Assembly (NCBI RefSeq): GCF_016743815.1 | Contig: NZ_CP061035.1 | Span: forward strand, 374,501-438,500 | Reading direction: 5' to 3' | DNA length: 64,000 nucleotides | Origin: Sphingomonas aliaeris | GTDB taxonomy: Bacteria; Pseudomonadota; Alphaproteobacteria; Sphingomonadales; Sphingomonadaceae | Program-made: the position numbers and the translations under genes | The notes under the pieces: generated by a model | What the model was told of the DNA's origin: nothing | Database searches by the model: none | What the model saw: the letters and a program-made list of their open reading frames with translations, nothing else | Shown: in pieces, positions 34,122-43,278 of the stretch | Layout of the letters: each line of letters starts with the position of its first letter | How positions within the stretch are numbered: the first letter of the stretch is position 1

Positions 34122-36709
34122 GTGATTAGGGTGAATATCTTACCGAGCGGCGCAGAGGGTGGAAATCAGGAGGCTGCGGCCGAACAGAAAATAATCGATC
34201 GCCTGCGCACGACCGAAGCAGAGCTGCGGGACGCCGAAGAACGCTACTCGGCCTTATTCAATGCGATCGATCAGGGCTTTTGCACGATCGAGGTTGCCTT
34301 CGATAAAGACAATCGCGCAACCGACTACCGCTTCATCGAGGTCAGTCCTTCCTTCGAGAAACAAACTGGCATCGAAAACGCGGCAGGCCGATGGATGCGC
34401 GAGATCGCTGCCGACCAGGATCAGGTCTGGTTTGACACCTATGGTCGGGTAGCCCTGACCGGCGAGCCTGCACGTTTCGAGAGTTATTCGACTCCGCTTG
34501 GCCGGTGGTGGGACGTATACGCATTCCGCATCAGCGGCGAACGGATGATAGCCGTGCTGTTTCGCGACATCACCCAGCAGAAGCGTTCGGAGGCGGCACT
34601 TCGTGCGAGTGAGGCTCGCCTGCGGCTCCTCGGTGAGATGAACGATCGTTTCTTCGCGGCTGCCGATGCGTCCTCGGCAATGACCGTGGCTACCGAGATG
34701 TTGGGTCGGGAGCTTGGTGCCTCCCGTTGCGCTTACGCAGATGTCGATGCCGACGCGGACCGATTCTGGATCAGAAACGACTGGAACGCCCCAGGCATGA
34801 CCAGCTCCGTTGGCGACTATAATCTCGACCTGTTCGGCCCGCGAGCCACTGCCAATCTGCGTACGGGACAGGTTCTTGTCGTACACAATGTCAGTGCCGA
34901 ACTCGCGGCTGACGAGGGTCGGGAGATGTTTCACGCGATCGGCATCGAAGCAATCATCTGCTGCCCGCTGATCAAAAACGGCCGCCTGGCTGCGATGATG
35001 GCGGTTCATCAGACCCAAGCGCGGGGCTGGACGGCGGACGAGGTGTTGCTGGTGCGGGATGTTGTCGAGCGTTGCTGGGCACATGTCGAACGGGTCGGAG
35101 CTGAAGCCCGATTGCGGGAAAGCGAAGAGCGGCTGCGCCTTGCCGTTGGTAATGCGGGGATTGGTTTTTGGGATGTCGATGTCATCAACGATCGATTGAT
35201 CTGGCCACCGCGAACCAAGGCCATGTTTGGCATCTCGGCAGACGTGCCGGTTTCACTGCAAGACTTTTACAACGGTCTTCATGAAGAAGACCGAGCGAAG
35301 ACGACGACCGCGTTCCTAGCGGCCGCAGACCCGGAGCAGCGAGCTCTCTACAACGTTGAATATCGTACGGTTGGCAGAGAAGATGGCGTCGAACGCTGGG
35401 TCGCGGCTACAGGCCGCGGCGTGTTCGACGAGACGGGACGCTGCATTCGCGTCACAGGTACTGCCGTGGAGATTACCGCGCGGCGCGCTGCTGAAGCGGC
35501 GTTGCGCGACCTTAACGCTACGCTGGAAGCTAGAGTTTTGGAGGCGGTTGAGGAGCGCGAGCAGGCTCAGGAGGCTTTGCGGCAAAGTCAGAAGATGGAG
35601 GCAATGGGCAGCTTGACCGGCGGTGTGGCTCACGACTTCAATAACCTGCTCACACCAATCGTTGGCTCACTCGACCTTCTTCAGCGGAAGGGCTTGGGAG
35701 GCGAGCGAGAACAACGCTTGATTGCGGGAGCAATTCAATCTGCAGACCGGGCGCGGACGCTGGTGCAGCGTTTGCTAGCATTTGCACGGCGTCAGCCGCT
35801 GCAGCCGACTGCGGTTGACGTCGGGGTGCTCGTTCAGGGCATGGCTGACCTGCTTGCAAGCACCACCGGACCGCAGGTTCGTGTCGTCGTCGATATTGCG
35901 GAAGATCTACCCCCTGCGAAGGCCGATCCCAATCAGCTCGAGATGGCGTTGCTCAATTTGGGCGTCAACGCACGCGACGCGATGCCCGAGGGGGTACTCT
36001 CCGGATAAGCGCGATCCGTGAAAGCGTTCGAACTCCCACATCATCGTTGAAGCGCGGGCACTACGTGCGCCTGTCAGTTGCCGACACCGGCATCGGTATG
36101 GACGAGCCGACACTGGCACGCGCGGTCGAACCCTTCTTCTCTACCAAGGGAGTGGGCAAAGGCACTGGCTTGGGTCTTTCCATGGCTCACGGCCTAGCGG
36201 CCCAACTGGGTGGTGCATTGAGCATCCAGAGCAGCCTCGGCGTGGGGACAAATATTGAACTCTGGCTGCCAATAAGTGCCACGCTTCCCGAAACCGATGA
36301 GGCTGTCATGACATCGGGCGCAATCAGCCATGCTCGTGGCGTGGTGTTGCTCGTCGACGACGAGGACGTCGTGCGGGATAGCACCGCCGATATGCTGGAA
36401 GAATTTGGATACGAGGTCCGACAGGCGGACTCCGCTGAAGCCGCGCTGATGCTCGTTGCGAAGGGGCTATCTCCCGACCTGCTTGTGACGGATCATCTTA
36501 TGCCTGGGATGACAGGGGTCGATCTTGCGCGGGAGCTACTTCAAGACCGACCAAAAATGCCTGTGCTGATCGTGTCCGGCTACGCCGAAGCGGAAGGGAT
36601 AGCGCCCGACTTGCCGCGCCTGACGAAGCCTTTCCGGAGCTCCGAGTTGGAAGCCGCTCTTTCACGGCTTTCAACCTTCTCTACAGGGAAGCAGGCGGAA
36701 AAAGCGTGA
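34122..36709 (+). pseudogene. PAS-GAF-PAS hybrid histidine kinase with a one-base deletion
   Basis: Starts GTG 34122 or 34131. Order: PAS (about 40-165), GAF ('CAYADVDADADRFW', 'IIVCCPL'-like 'IICCPLIKNG', to about 330), PAS (about 335-455), HisKA 'LTGGVAHDFNNLLTPIVGSL' (His504), start of HATPase 'LNLGVNARDAMPEG', then a stop at 36006. A second frame resumes with 'GHYVRLSVADTGIGMDEPTL', 'GTGLGLSMAHG' and a receiver 'LLVTDHLMPGM'. Five G at 35990-35994 would need to be six to restore 863 codons. As given, the kinase lacks its ATP-binding domain. It is probably a homopolymer error or fresh mutation in a stress-type sensor. Confidence 0.85.
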
Positions 36710-36824
36710 TCGTCACAGCGTTATCTATCTGCGGACCGTTCGGCGCGAACTGCAAAGACGACATCGCGAGTTTCCGAGGCAGCCCCGGTGGTCCTGGTTA
36801 ATTAAACATTCCTCGGCCGCAATG

Positions 36825-37040
36825 CTATCTTGTGGCGCGGCTTATCGCTTTGGTCCAGTGCAACCCTCGATGCCCCGGCGGATGCCACACGACGCGCAGC
36901 CCGACTGGAACAGGCGTCCAGTCGCATCCCGGTTGACGGATCAATTCCAAGTTACACCGGGAGCATTTCGAGAAGTCCAGTCCTTCGTTATACATCGCAG
37001 ACGACGGGGGATGCCCCCGTATTTTACAAAGCAAAGCCAT
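36825..37040 (-). CDS. Small Cys-rich (zinc-ribbon-like) protein
   Basis: 71 residues from ATG 37040. 'MALLCKIRGHPPSS' then 'FSKCSRCNLELIRQPGCDW' and 'PVPVGLRVVWHPPG'. Two Cys-xx-Cys/Cys-x5-His groups could bind one zinc. I recognise the general shape (short protein, CxxC, Trp-x-Pro-Val-Pro) but not a named family. No strong RBS is seen. It stands alone, convergent with the kinase/receiver gene, with 200 bases of empty sequence before the PEP-CTERM gene's 3' end. Confidence 0.45.
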   Translation of the reverse strand: MALLCKIRGHPPSSAMYNEGLDFSKCSRCNLELIRQPGCDWTPVPVGLRVVWHPPGHRGLHWTKAISRATR

Positions 37041-37333
37041 GATACAATGATACCACATAATTGGTGGCATTAACTCGAACCGATGGTTTAGGACTGCGAC
37101 CATCGCACCCGAACCCAGCGCGGCTACCAAAATTACCGCTCGAAAGTGACAGGCCGCGATCCACAAAAGGTGGAAAGTTGGGCTTCTGTGGTTGGTTTAG
37201 TGGACGGGTAATTGCAGAGGCGAAGATTCAAGAGGGCGCTTGCGGCCTTACAATAACTTGTTTTTCACCATACGCAGAAGAACCGCCGGCTTGTTGACCG
37301 ACGGCTCCTCGCTCGCGCCTGAGAAAGGGGTAA

Positions 37334-37885
37334 TCAGGCGAACTGAACGTTTGGTTTTACTTTCGATCGACACCGCATCGCATAGCCCATCGCGCCGAAG
37401 CCAAGCAGCATCATACCCCAGGAGGCCGGCTCTGGGACGGCGGAAGCGGCCGGACTGGACGTCGCGGTCACGTTGGCGATGATGGTACCGTTGCCCTGGA
37501 TGAGGTACGTACCCGGGGTGGCCGACGGCGCGTAAAACTTGATGCTCGGAAATCCCCCTGCACTGAAGTTCACGCCGGTACCGCTCAAAAAGGTGGGCCC
37601 CTCCGTGAAGTAATAGTAGGTCGGGATCAGCGACGTAGCGAACGGCGTCAAACCGGAAATGTTGACCCCGTTTATCTGACCCATAATTCCTGTGATGGCG
37701 AAGGCGTTGCGGCCCTCGATCGTCATAGCCGTGTCCGAAGTCGTAAAGATCCCGCTGCCGTTCTGAGGCGTACCGCCGAAGGGCAGCGAGGTCGTTGTGA
37801 AGCTGAAATTGAACTCGGCGGCACTGGCAGGGACGGCGACTGATGCCATGAAACTGGCAGCCGCGAGATAGGTCATCATTTTCAT
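37334..37885 (-). CDS. PEPxxWA-CTERM sorting-domain surface protein
   Basis: 183 residues: signal peptide 'AAASFMASVAVPASAAEF', a Gly/Thr/Ser-rich beta-type body, and the C-terminal signal 'VPEPASWGMMLLGFGAMGYA' followed by basic 'MRCRSKVK'. That is the sphingomonad PEPxxWA-CTERM exosortase signal (Pro-Glu-Pro, Trp, membrane helix, Arg). The protein would be processed by an exosortase not encoded in the window and end up at the cell surface or in the matrix. Its function is unknown. Confidence 0.88.
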   Translation of the reverse strand: MKMMTYLAAASFMASVAVPASAAEFNFSFTTTSLPFGGTPQNGSGIFTTSDTAMTIEGRNAFAITGIMGQINGVNISGLTPFATSLIPTYYYFTEGPTFLSGTGVNFSAGGFPSIKFYAPSATPGTYLIQGNGTIIANVTATSSPAASAVPEPASWGMMLLGFGAMGYAMRCRSKVKPNVQFA

Positions 37886-38414
37886 GCATACATCTCCGAA
37901 AGATGCAGCACGCTGCGTGCCACTTTGCAGCTACGAACAGGCCGAAAAAAGGCTTCGGTCGCCGGTTAACAAATCGTTAATAATTCCAAGTGACCCTGTC
38001 GCCACCGGGTGACCGGCTCTTCGTGCACTCCGAAAGAGATCTTTACCGCTGCCATAAAACCCGAACTGCATAGTTAGGCCCCCGTTCCCGGCGAAGCACC
38101 GCTATTCAAGGCGGCAGCCGCCTATTGAACGTTGACGGTGCGTGCAAGAGCATCGGGTCGCGACCAACGCCATGCACAAGCAGCCGGGCCTAATTCCATC
38201 TTGGATCGGAAATGCAACTCCATGACTGGCAGCATGAACCAATGGCAGCTAGCGGCAACCGACGCTCCAAAGCGGACGGGCTGCTTTCCACCAATAGTGC
38301 ACGTTAACAGCCGCCCCCGGGTGCCCCGGCACCGCATCAGGGGTCTGAGAGTTGGCCCCGGGACAACTCGCGGAATGATCGTATCGTGTGTCAGCATCAA
38401 GGCAGCCCAAACGT
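37886..38414. other. Intergenic region downstream of the recombinase operon
   Basis: 529 bases between the PEP-CTERM promoter and the recombinase 3' end. Long frames on both strands overlap each other and have no RBS or domains. It might hold an attachment site, but I found no clear direct repeat with the region upstream of DUF3489. Confidence 0.4.
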
Positions 38415-40109
38415 TCACACCCGGCTGTCACTTCTGAAATGCACCCTCTGCTCGATCCAATTGGTCGGGAGATCAGCGGTAAACGCCAGCCGCTTGGCGT
38501 CGATCGTTGCCACCTGCCGCCCGGCAAGCACATCATCGACGATGGCAGGCGCCAGGAACGCCAACCGCACGACGCGGGTGACATAGGACTTCACCACCCC
38601 CTCGGCCTCGGCCAGTTCGCGGACGGTGATCTCGCCGCGCTGCAGCTGCGCCCACCATTTGTGTGCCTTGACCAGCAGCTTGATCATCGATGCATCCGGC
38701 GGGGCGGCAGCCACGCTGCGCCCATCGTTCTGCACCAGCCGGAGCCGGTGGCCGGTACGCGTCATCCGCACCGGGCAGGTGAGCGTGACGAGCGTGTCAG
38801 CATCGGGTGGTGCCGAGACCGACAGGTGGCGCGCCACCGCTGCGGTAAAGAGCTCGATCCTGACGTCTGCGGGATGCACGACGATGCTAGCAATGATCGC
38901 GCGCAGGGTCTTGGGATCGCGCTGTCGGATCGTCGCAGCCGTGGCACTCGCGGTACTGAAGATCCGGTCCATGCCTGGCAATTCAAGCGGGATGCCGGCA
39001 CGTGCCATTAGCGCTATCGGATCATCGAACGCCGCCGCCAGCGCCTCGATCGTCGCCGTCTCGATCTCGCGCGCCGGAATGCGCAAGCCCTTGCCTTCGC
39101 TGGTACCATGGTGTGCCGACTGGCTGACATAGTAGCGATAGCGCACCTTGCCGTTGTCGCCACCGTTCGGAAATGCCTTGCAGGCGTGCGCCGCGATGAG
39201 CTTCTCACCGCTGTCGTCGACGATCAGCCCGGTCAGCAGGCTACCGCTGGCGGTGTTCGATCTTCGGCGCGATCCCGGCACATGCCCGGCGAGCAGCGTC
39301 TGGGTTGCATCCCAGATCTGTCTGTCGATGATCGGCTTGTGCAGCCCCTTGTAGCGCTGGTCGCGGTGCGGGATCTCGCCGATATAGATCGGGTTCTTGA
39401 GGATGGCGTAGATCTGCCCCCGGCTGAACGGTACGCCGCCAAAGGTGCGACCATTCGTCATCTTCCGCACCGGCGTGTGGATCCGCTCGGCGCTCAGCCG
39501 GTCGACCAGCAAGCGGACATTGCCGGTGTCGAGATAGCGCTGGTAAATATCCCGGACGATTTCGGCGTGTTCCGGCACGACCTCGAGCGTGCGGCCATCG
39601 GGCTTGTAGCCAAGTGGTGGGAGTCCACCCATCCACATACCCTTCGCCTTGGACGCGGCGATCTTGTCGCGGATGCGCTCGGCAGTCACTTCGCGCTCGA
39701 ACTGTGCAAAGGACAGCAGCATGTTGAGGGTAAGCCGTCCCATGCTGGTGGTGGTGTTGAACGACTGGGTGATCGACACAAACGACACCCCGGCCTTGTC
39801 GAAGATCTCGACCAGCTTCGAGAAGTCGAGCAGCGAGCGGGTCAGGCGGTCGACCTTGTAGACAACGATGATGTCGACCTTGCCGGCTGCAATGTCGGCC
39901 AGCAGTCGCTGGAGGGCAGGGCGCTCCAGCGTTCCGCCCGACAGGCCACCATCGTCATAGATATCGGGCAGCGCGTTCCAGCCTTCGCCGGCTTGCGACA
40001 GCACGTAAGCGGCACATGCCTCACGCTGTGCATCGAGCGAGTTAAACGCTTGGTCGAGCCCTTCATCGCTCGACTTGCGGGTGTATATAGCACAGCGCAC
40101 CCGGTTCAT
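38415..40109 (-). CDS. Large serine recombinase (resolvase-recombinase)
   Basis: 564 residues. Resolvase domain 'AIYTRKSSDEGLDQAFNSLD' (catalytic Ser13 after Tyr-Thr-Arg), 'VYKVDRLTRSLLDF', 'GRLTLNMLLSFAQFEREVT', then the recombinase domain with 'GGVPFSRGQIYAILKNPIY'. The usual zinc-ribbon position 'LLTGLIVDDSGEKLIAAHAC' has no CxxC pair, so the ribbon is degenerate. The C-terminal third ends in helical, Arg-rich sequence. The gene overlaps DUF2924 by four bases. Such recombinases integrate phages or elements or invert DNA; this subtype always seems to travel with DUF2924/DUF3489 genes (from general knowledge). It is probably intact. Confidence 0.9.
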   Translation of the reverse strand: MNRVRCAIYTRKSSDEGLDQAFNSLDAQREACAAYVLSQAGEGWNALPDIYDDGGLSGGTLERPALQRLLADIAAGKVDIIVVYKVDRLTRSLLDFSKLVEIFDKAGVSFVSITQSFNTTTSMGRLTLNMLLSFAQFEREVTAERIRDKIAASKAKGMWMGGLPPLGYKPDGRTLEVVPEHAEIVRDIYQRYLDTGNVRLLVDRLSAERIHTPVRKMTNGRTFGGVPFSRGQIYAILKNPIYIGEIPHRDQRYKGLHKPIIDRQIWDATQTLLAGHVPGSRRRSNTASGSLLTGLIVDDSGEKLIAAHACKAFPNGGDNGKVRYRYYVSQSAHHGTSEGKGLRIPAREIETATIEALAAAFDDPIALMARAGIPLELPGMDRIFSTASATAATIRQRDPKTLRAIIASIVVHPADVRIELFTAAVARHLSVSAPPDADTLVTLTCPVRMTRTGHRLRLVQNDGRSVAAAPPDASMIKLLVKAHKWWAQLQRGEITVRELAEAEGVVKSYVTRVVRLAFLAPAIVDDVLAGRQVATIDAKRLAFTADLPTNWIEQRVHFRSDSRV

Positions 40110-40564
40110 GCCGCGGCCTTTCTAGTGCCCGCACGCGTACCACTGTCCTGCGATCCCTTCCTGCTCTTCAACCCGAAGAAGGCCGGGCCCGACCAGCGCG
40201 TTCCGGTGATCGCGCGAGCAACTTCGGACAGCGAGTTCCAAACCGCCCCGTTCCAGCGAATCACGCCGTCCTCGCCAACCTCGACGATGTGCGCCACCCC
40301 GTTCCACTCGCGGATCAGCCGTGTGCCGGGACGTATCGCCTGGGTCACGGTCTTTGCGGTACCCAGCTGGACCAGCCGTTGCTGGCTGATCCGCGACAGA
40401 CCGCCCAGCGCCCGTGCCTGCAGCTCATAGCCAAGCGCCATCCGCAACAGACTTGGACTGATCAGCGGCACCGGCGTGCCCTTCAGCGCGCGCCATTCGT
40501 CGCGTAGCTGCGCCGACGACATCGTCGTCAGCGCAACCAGCTTGTCCTTGATGCTCGTGATCAC
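40106..40564 (-). CDS. DUF2924 protein
   Basis: 152 residues. 'MSSAQLRDEWRALKGTPVPL', 'SPSLLRMALGYELQARALGG', 'IRPGTRLIREWNGVAHIVEV' and a C-terminal basic tail 'FFGLKSRKG'. This is the DUF2924 pattern: an N-terminal helical part plus a SH3-like strand region around 'EWNGVAHIV'. Its start overlaps the DUF3489 stop and its stop overlaps the recombinase start, each by four bases (ATGA), so all three are made together. A DNA-binding partner or directionality factor for the recombinase is the simplest role; it is not established. Confidence 0.85.
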   Translation of the reverse strand: MITSIKDKLVALTTMSSAQLRDEWRALKGTPVPLISPSLLRMALGYELQARALGGLSRISQQRLVQLGTAKTVTQAIRPGTRLIREWNGVAHIVEVGEDGVIRWNGAVWNSLSEVARAITGTRWSGPAFFGLKSRKGSQDSGTRAGTRKAAA

Positions 40565-41079
40565 GCGGCGACGCCCGCGACACGGTAGCAGGTTTGTTCG
40601 CCCCTCTTCGACTTCTCGAGCACATGGCCTTTCTTGCGCAGGCCGGTCAGCACTGCCCGCGTCGTGTGCGGCAACCAGCCGGTCGCCGCGATCAGGTCGG
40701 CCAGCGTTGCGCCCTCCTCGCGGCCGAGCAGCGCCAGCACCGTGCCGGCCTTGGTAATGCGGGGCGTGTCGGTCGCGGCGGGGGAGGGGGCAGGGGCCTC
40801 GCCAGCACCACCAGCATCGCCATCGGTGATGCTGATCGCTGCGTTGCCCGCGTCCGTGATGTACAGGCCGTATGCGACATCGGCATCCACGCGGTGCGTG
40901 GCGAGCTTGTCGCTCGTCTCGCGTTCTTCTGCCAGGCCGCGCTTCACCAAGCCGGCGATCGCCTTGGTCAGGCGGGCGCCGGCGCTGCTTACGGTTTCCG
41001 GGGCGGGGAGCAGGCTGCCGGTGTCGCGCTGCGCGGCAGTGGACAGGAGGATGCTGTCGAGATCGGTCAGTTTGGTCAT
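40561..41079 (-). CDS. DUF3489 protein
   Basis: 172 residues from ATG 41079; the frame is open for another 18 codons across a hairpin leader and is not used. N-terminal half is a degenerate winged-helix-like region 'LTDLDSILLSTAAQRDTGSL'; C-terminal half 'TLADLIAATGWLPHTTRAVL' followed by 'TGLRKKGHVLEKSKRGEQTC' is the DUF3489 winged helix, expected to bind DNA. An Ala/Pro-rich linker joins them. It is the first gene of the coupled trio. It may repress the operon or act as an architectural factor at the recombination site. Confidence 0.85.
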   Translation of the reverse strand: MTKLTDLDSILLSTAAQRDTGSLLPAPETVSSAGARLTKAIAGLVKRGLAEERETSDKLATHRVDADVAYGLYITDAGNAAISITDGDAGGAGEAPAPSPAATDTPRITKAGTVLALLGREEGATLADLIAATGWLPHTTRAVLTGLRKKGHVLEKSKRGEQTCYRVAGVAA

Positions 41080-41102
41080 GGAGGGTGGTCCTTGTTCAAG
41101 GC

Positions 41103-41159
41103 GAGCGGCACGCTTGCCGCTCCCACCAGCCACAGCCCCGTCGATCTACATCGACGGGG
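41103..41159 (-). promoter_or_regulatory. Two stacked hairpins in the DUF3489 operon leader
   Basis: Hairpin one: 41103-41110/41115-41122 (GAGCGGCA-CGCT-TGCCGCTC). Hairpin two: 41136-41145/41150-41159 (CCCCGTCGAT-CTAC-ATCGACGGGG). Both are perfect. They lie 24 and 57 bases upstream of the DUF3489 ATG. They could be recombinase or regulator binding sites, or leader structures in the mRNA. Confidence 0.5.
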
Positions 41160-41288
41160 CGGGCGGCCTCATCCCGGGCCGCGATCCAGTAGCCACACGT
41201 TTGCTCTGGTTGCAGCGCAAGTCGAATGGTTTGTCTGACTCCTACCAACTGCCTCGATATCGAGCGAGCATGGCGAACTGGGCGGATG

Positions 41289-41606
41289 TCATTGGCTCAC
41301 AGTCGCGAGCACCACCACGCCGGTAAGCCAGAATATCGCAAGCGTGACGGTCGTCAGGCGTGGCGACATCGGACGATCGGGCTCGTCGCCGTCGTTTAGA
41401 TAGTTCACCGTGAACGCCTCGGCCTCGCACCCGCTGCAAAGCGTCAGCAGATTGAACATCGTCCCCCAGCCGTTGAGCAGCATCAGCAGCCCCGGGAAGA
41501 CCCATTCGGATGTCGGCTTTCCGCTGCCTGCAAGTCCGATAGCCAGGACAAGACATCCGCTGGCGAGGGCTGATGTGAAAACTCGTGTCCGTCGATTGAG
41601 CATCAT
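41289..41606 (-). CDS. Small membrane protein
   Basis: 105 residues with three hydrophobic segments: 'SALASGCLVLAIGLAGSG', 'VFPGLLMLLNGWGTMFNLL' and 'LTTVTLAIFWLTGVVVLAT'. The last two flank a short polar part with a Cys pair ('LCSGCEA'). No family is recognised. An overlapping frame on the same strand (41242-41556) is less plausible. It is transcribed with, or just after, the exported protein at 41625. Confidence 0.5.
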   Translation of the reverse strand: MMLNRRTRVFTSALASGCLVLAIGLAGSGKPTSEWVFPGLLMLLNGWGTMFNLLTLCSGCEAEAFTVNYLNDGDEPDRPMSPRLTTVTLAIFWLTGVVVLATVSQ

Positions 41607-41624
41607 CGAGAGCGCCCTACCGCA

Positions 41625-41996
41625 CTACCGCACTACCCTGCTATCGAAATCATCGGAAGCAATCGACTTCCAGCGCCGGAAATCGGGATCACTGAACGCC
41701 CTGTTCGAGCACTTTTGGCCTACAGAGGATACTTCCTCCGGGGCCTTTTTCATCGTTCCAAAAACACCTTGGGCTTCATGAAGACGCTCTGGTTTCAGTT
41801 TCGAGAAGTACCACGTCTGAAGCGCGTAAAGCCCCTTCCTGACGGTACGGCTAGCTCCAAGCTGCCCGGCATTTCTCTCCAACGTGCGGATCACGACCGC
41901 GCAGTGTAGATCGTCGGACGGATTGATCGCGGAAGCACTGGCAACCGTGCAGCCCGCCACGACGAGCAGCGCTGCTCCCAAATACGCCTTGTTCAT
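41625..41996 (-). CDS. Exported hypothetical protein
   Basis: 123 residues: signal peptide 'LLVVAGCTVASASA' (possible lipobox at Cys16, 'VAGC'), then 'INPSDDLHCAVVIRTLERNAG', 'YALQTWYFSKLKPERLHEA' and a tail with 'VGQKCSNRAF'. Two Cys after cleavage could form a disulfide. The motif 'SDDLHCA' is familiar from small sphingomonad secreted proteins, without a function. It is envelope-located. Confidence 0.6.
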   Translation of the reverse strand: MNKAYLGAALLVVAGCTVASASAINPSDDLHCAVVIRTLERNAGQLGASRTVRKGLYALQTWYFSKLKPERLHEAQGVFGTMKKAPEEVSSVGQKCSNRAFSDPDFRRWKSIASDDFDSRVVR

Positions 41997-42144
41997 ACCT
42001 GCTCCCGATCGATGGCCCCCGTGAGATAGCTCGGTAACGGTGAATGCTTAGTTGCTTGGCACGCAGCAACGCTTAGATTTCTTAAATCGCCCGCGACAAC
42101 GGCAATGTAGAAGGAACCAACTAAGTTGCGTCTTTCTCGGTGCG

Positions 42145-42897
42145 TCAGCCGCCGGACTTGGTCAGGACGAAGGCGATCAGGAAACCTATAACGGCGATCA
42201 GTCCGCTATAATCGTGCGTCGCCTCCGTGGCCTCGGGAATCATTGTGTCGACCAGCATAGCAAGGATTGCGCCAGCGGCCACGGCGGTGACGGCCGCGAT
42301 CAGTTCCGGGTTGGCGCCCGCCAGCATGACATTGCCGAGCATCGCGGCGAGCCCCGACACCAACGCGATGCCGACCCATACGCCAAAGATATAGCGCGGC
42401 CCGCGACCTGCCTTCTTCATGCCGGCTGCGCTCGAAAGGCCTTCGGGCACGTTGGACAGAAAGACCGCGGCGACCGTTACCGCGCTCACCCCACCGCCAG
42501 CGAGCAGGCTTACGCCAATCACCACTGACTCCGGAATGCCATCGAGCAGCGTACCAACCGCTATCGCCAGTCCGCCACCGCTTTCCGCACCGGGCTGGCT
42601 CTCGTCATCATTCGAGCCCGAACGCTTACGATGTCGCGCGCCATGCCGCGAGATCGCGATATTGGCGATCGTGTAGATGATAGCGCCGCCCAGGAAGCCG
42701 GCGGCAGTCGAATCAAACCCGCCCTGGCGAAACGCCTCGTCCATCAAATTGAACGCGACCGCTGAAATCAGCACGCCCGAGCCGATCGCCATGACGGCGG
42801 CGATCACCCGTTGAGGCAGCGACACTGCATATCCAACGCCCGCCCCGAGGATCAGAGCCGATCCGCCGACCAGGCCCCAGAAACCGGCTTCCCACAT
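42145..42897 (-). CDS. ZIP-family metal transporter
   Basis: 250 residues with about eight membrane helices. Characteristic metal-site motifs: 'GTLLDGIPESVVIGVSLL' in helix IV and 'FLSNVPEGLSSAAG' in helix V, with 'DTMIPEATEATHDY' in helix VII. A hydrophilic loop 'SRHGARHRKRSGSNDDESQ' (cytoplasmic, between III and IV) has His residues. It would import zinc or another divalent cation. No metal-regulated operator was identified in front of it. Confidence 0.9.
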   Translation of the reverse strand: MWEAGFWGLVGGSALILGAGVGYAVSLPQRVIAAVMAIGSGVLISAVAFNLMDEAFRQGGFDSTAAGFLGGAIIYTIANIAISRHGARHRKRSGSNDDESQPGAESGGGLAIAVGTLLDGIPESVVIGVSLLAGGGVSAVTVAAVFLSNVPEGLSSAAGMKKAGRGPRYIFGVWVGIALVSGLAAMLGNVMLAGANPELIAAVTAVAAGAILAMLVDTMIPEATEATHDYSGLIAVIGFLIAFVLTKSGG

Positions 42898-43278
42898 GAT
42901 GCAATCCTAATCAGCACCGATCTCGACCGCATTGCGCGATCAAGCATCATGCGCCTGTCCTACGCAGCAGGCGTGCGCGGCCGAAGCAAAAACGCGGCTA
43001 GACCGCTAACTTCGATGGCCACCGCTGCGCCGACCGCGACGGAATGTCGTTTGGCTACGGTATACAGGCTGGTCTTAAGGCTTGGCTGGATACGAGCGTT
43101 CCTGTCCGTCCTGCATCGTCGTGCTGGCGGGCTTCGCGGTTGTCGGGTCGGACGTCGGCTTGGCGAGCAAGCCCGACAGCTTGTCCAGCGTTGCTGGAAA
43201 GTGCGCCCCGAGCAGCACCTGCAGCCGACCTGGACCACCAACGGCATAAGCCGGACCCGTCTGGTCGGCAGCGGGTCC
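42898..43278. other. Intergenic, possible decayed gene
   Basis: 381 bases. On the minus strand two frames carry protein-like text: 'GRLQVLLGAHFPATLDKLSG' in one and, shifted, 'LYTVAKRHSVAVGAAVAIEV' with a C-terminal hydrophobic stretch in another. This could be a small membrane-anchored gene broken by a frameshift near 43075, or chance. No start with RBS is visible. Confidence 0.25.

Noticed and set aside
38415..41159. Prophage interpretation of the recombinase operon
   Set aside because: No capsid, tail, terminase or lysis genes are nearby, so it stands alone.
42960..43247. 95-residue minus-strand frame
   Set aside because: Only the last third looks like protein and no start is convincing; described as a possible decayed gene.
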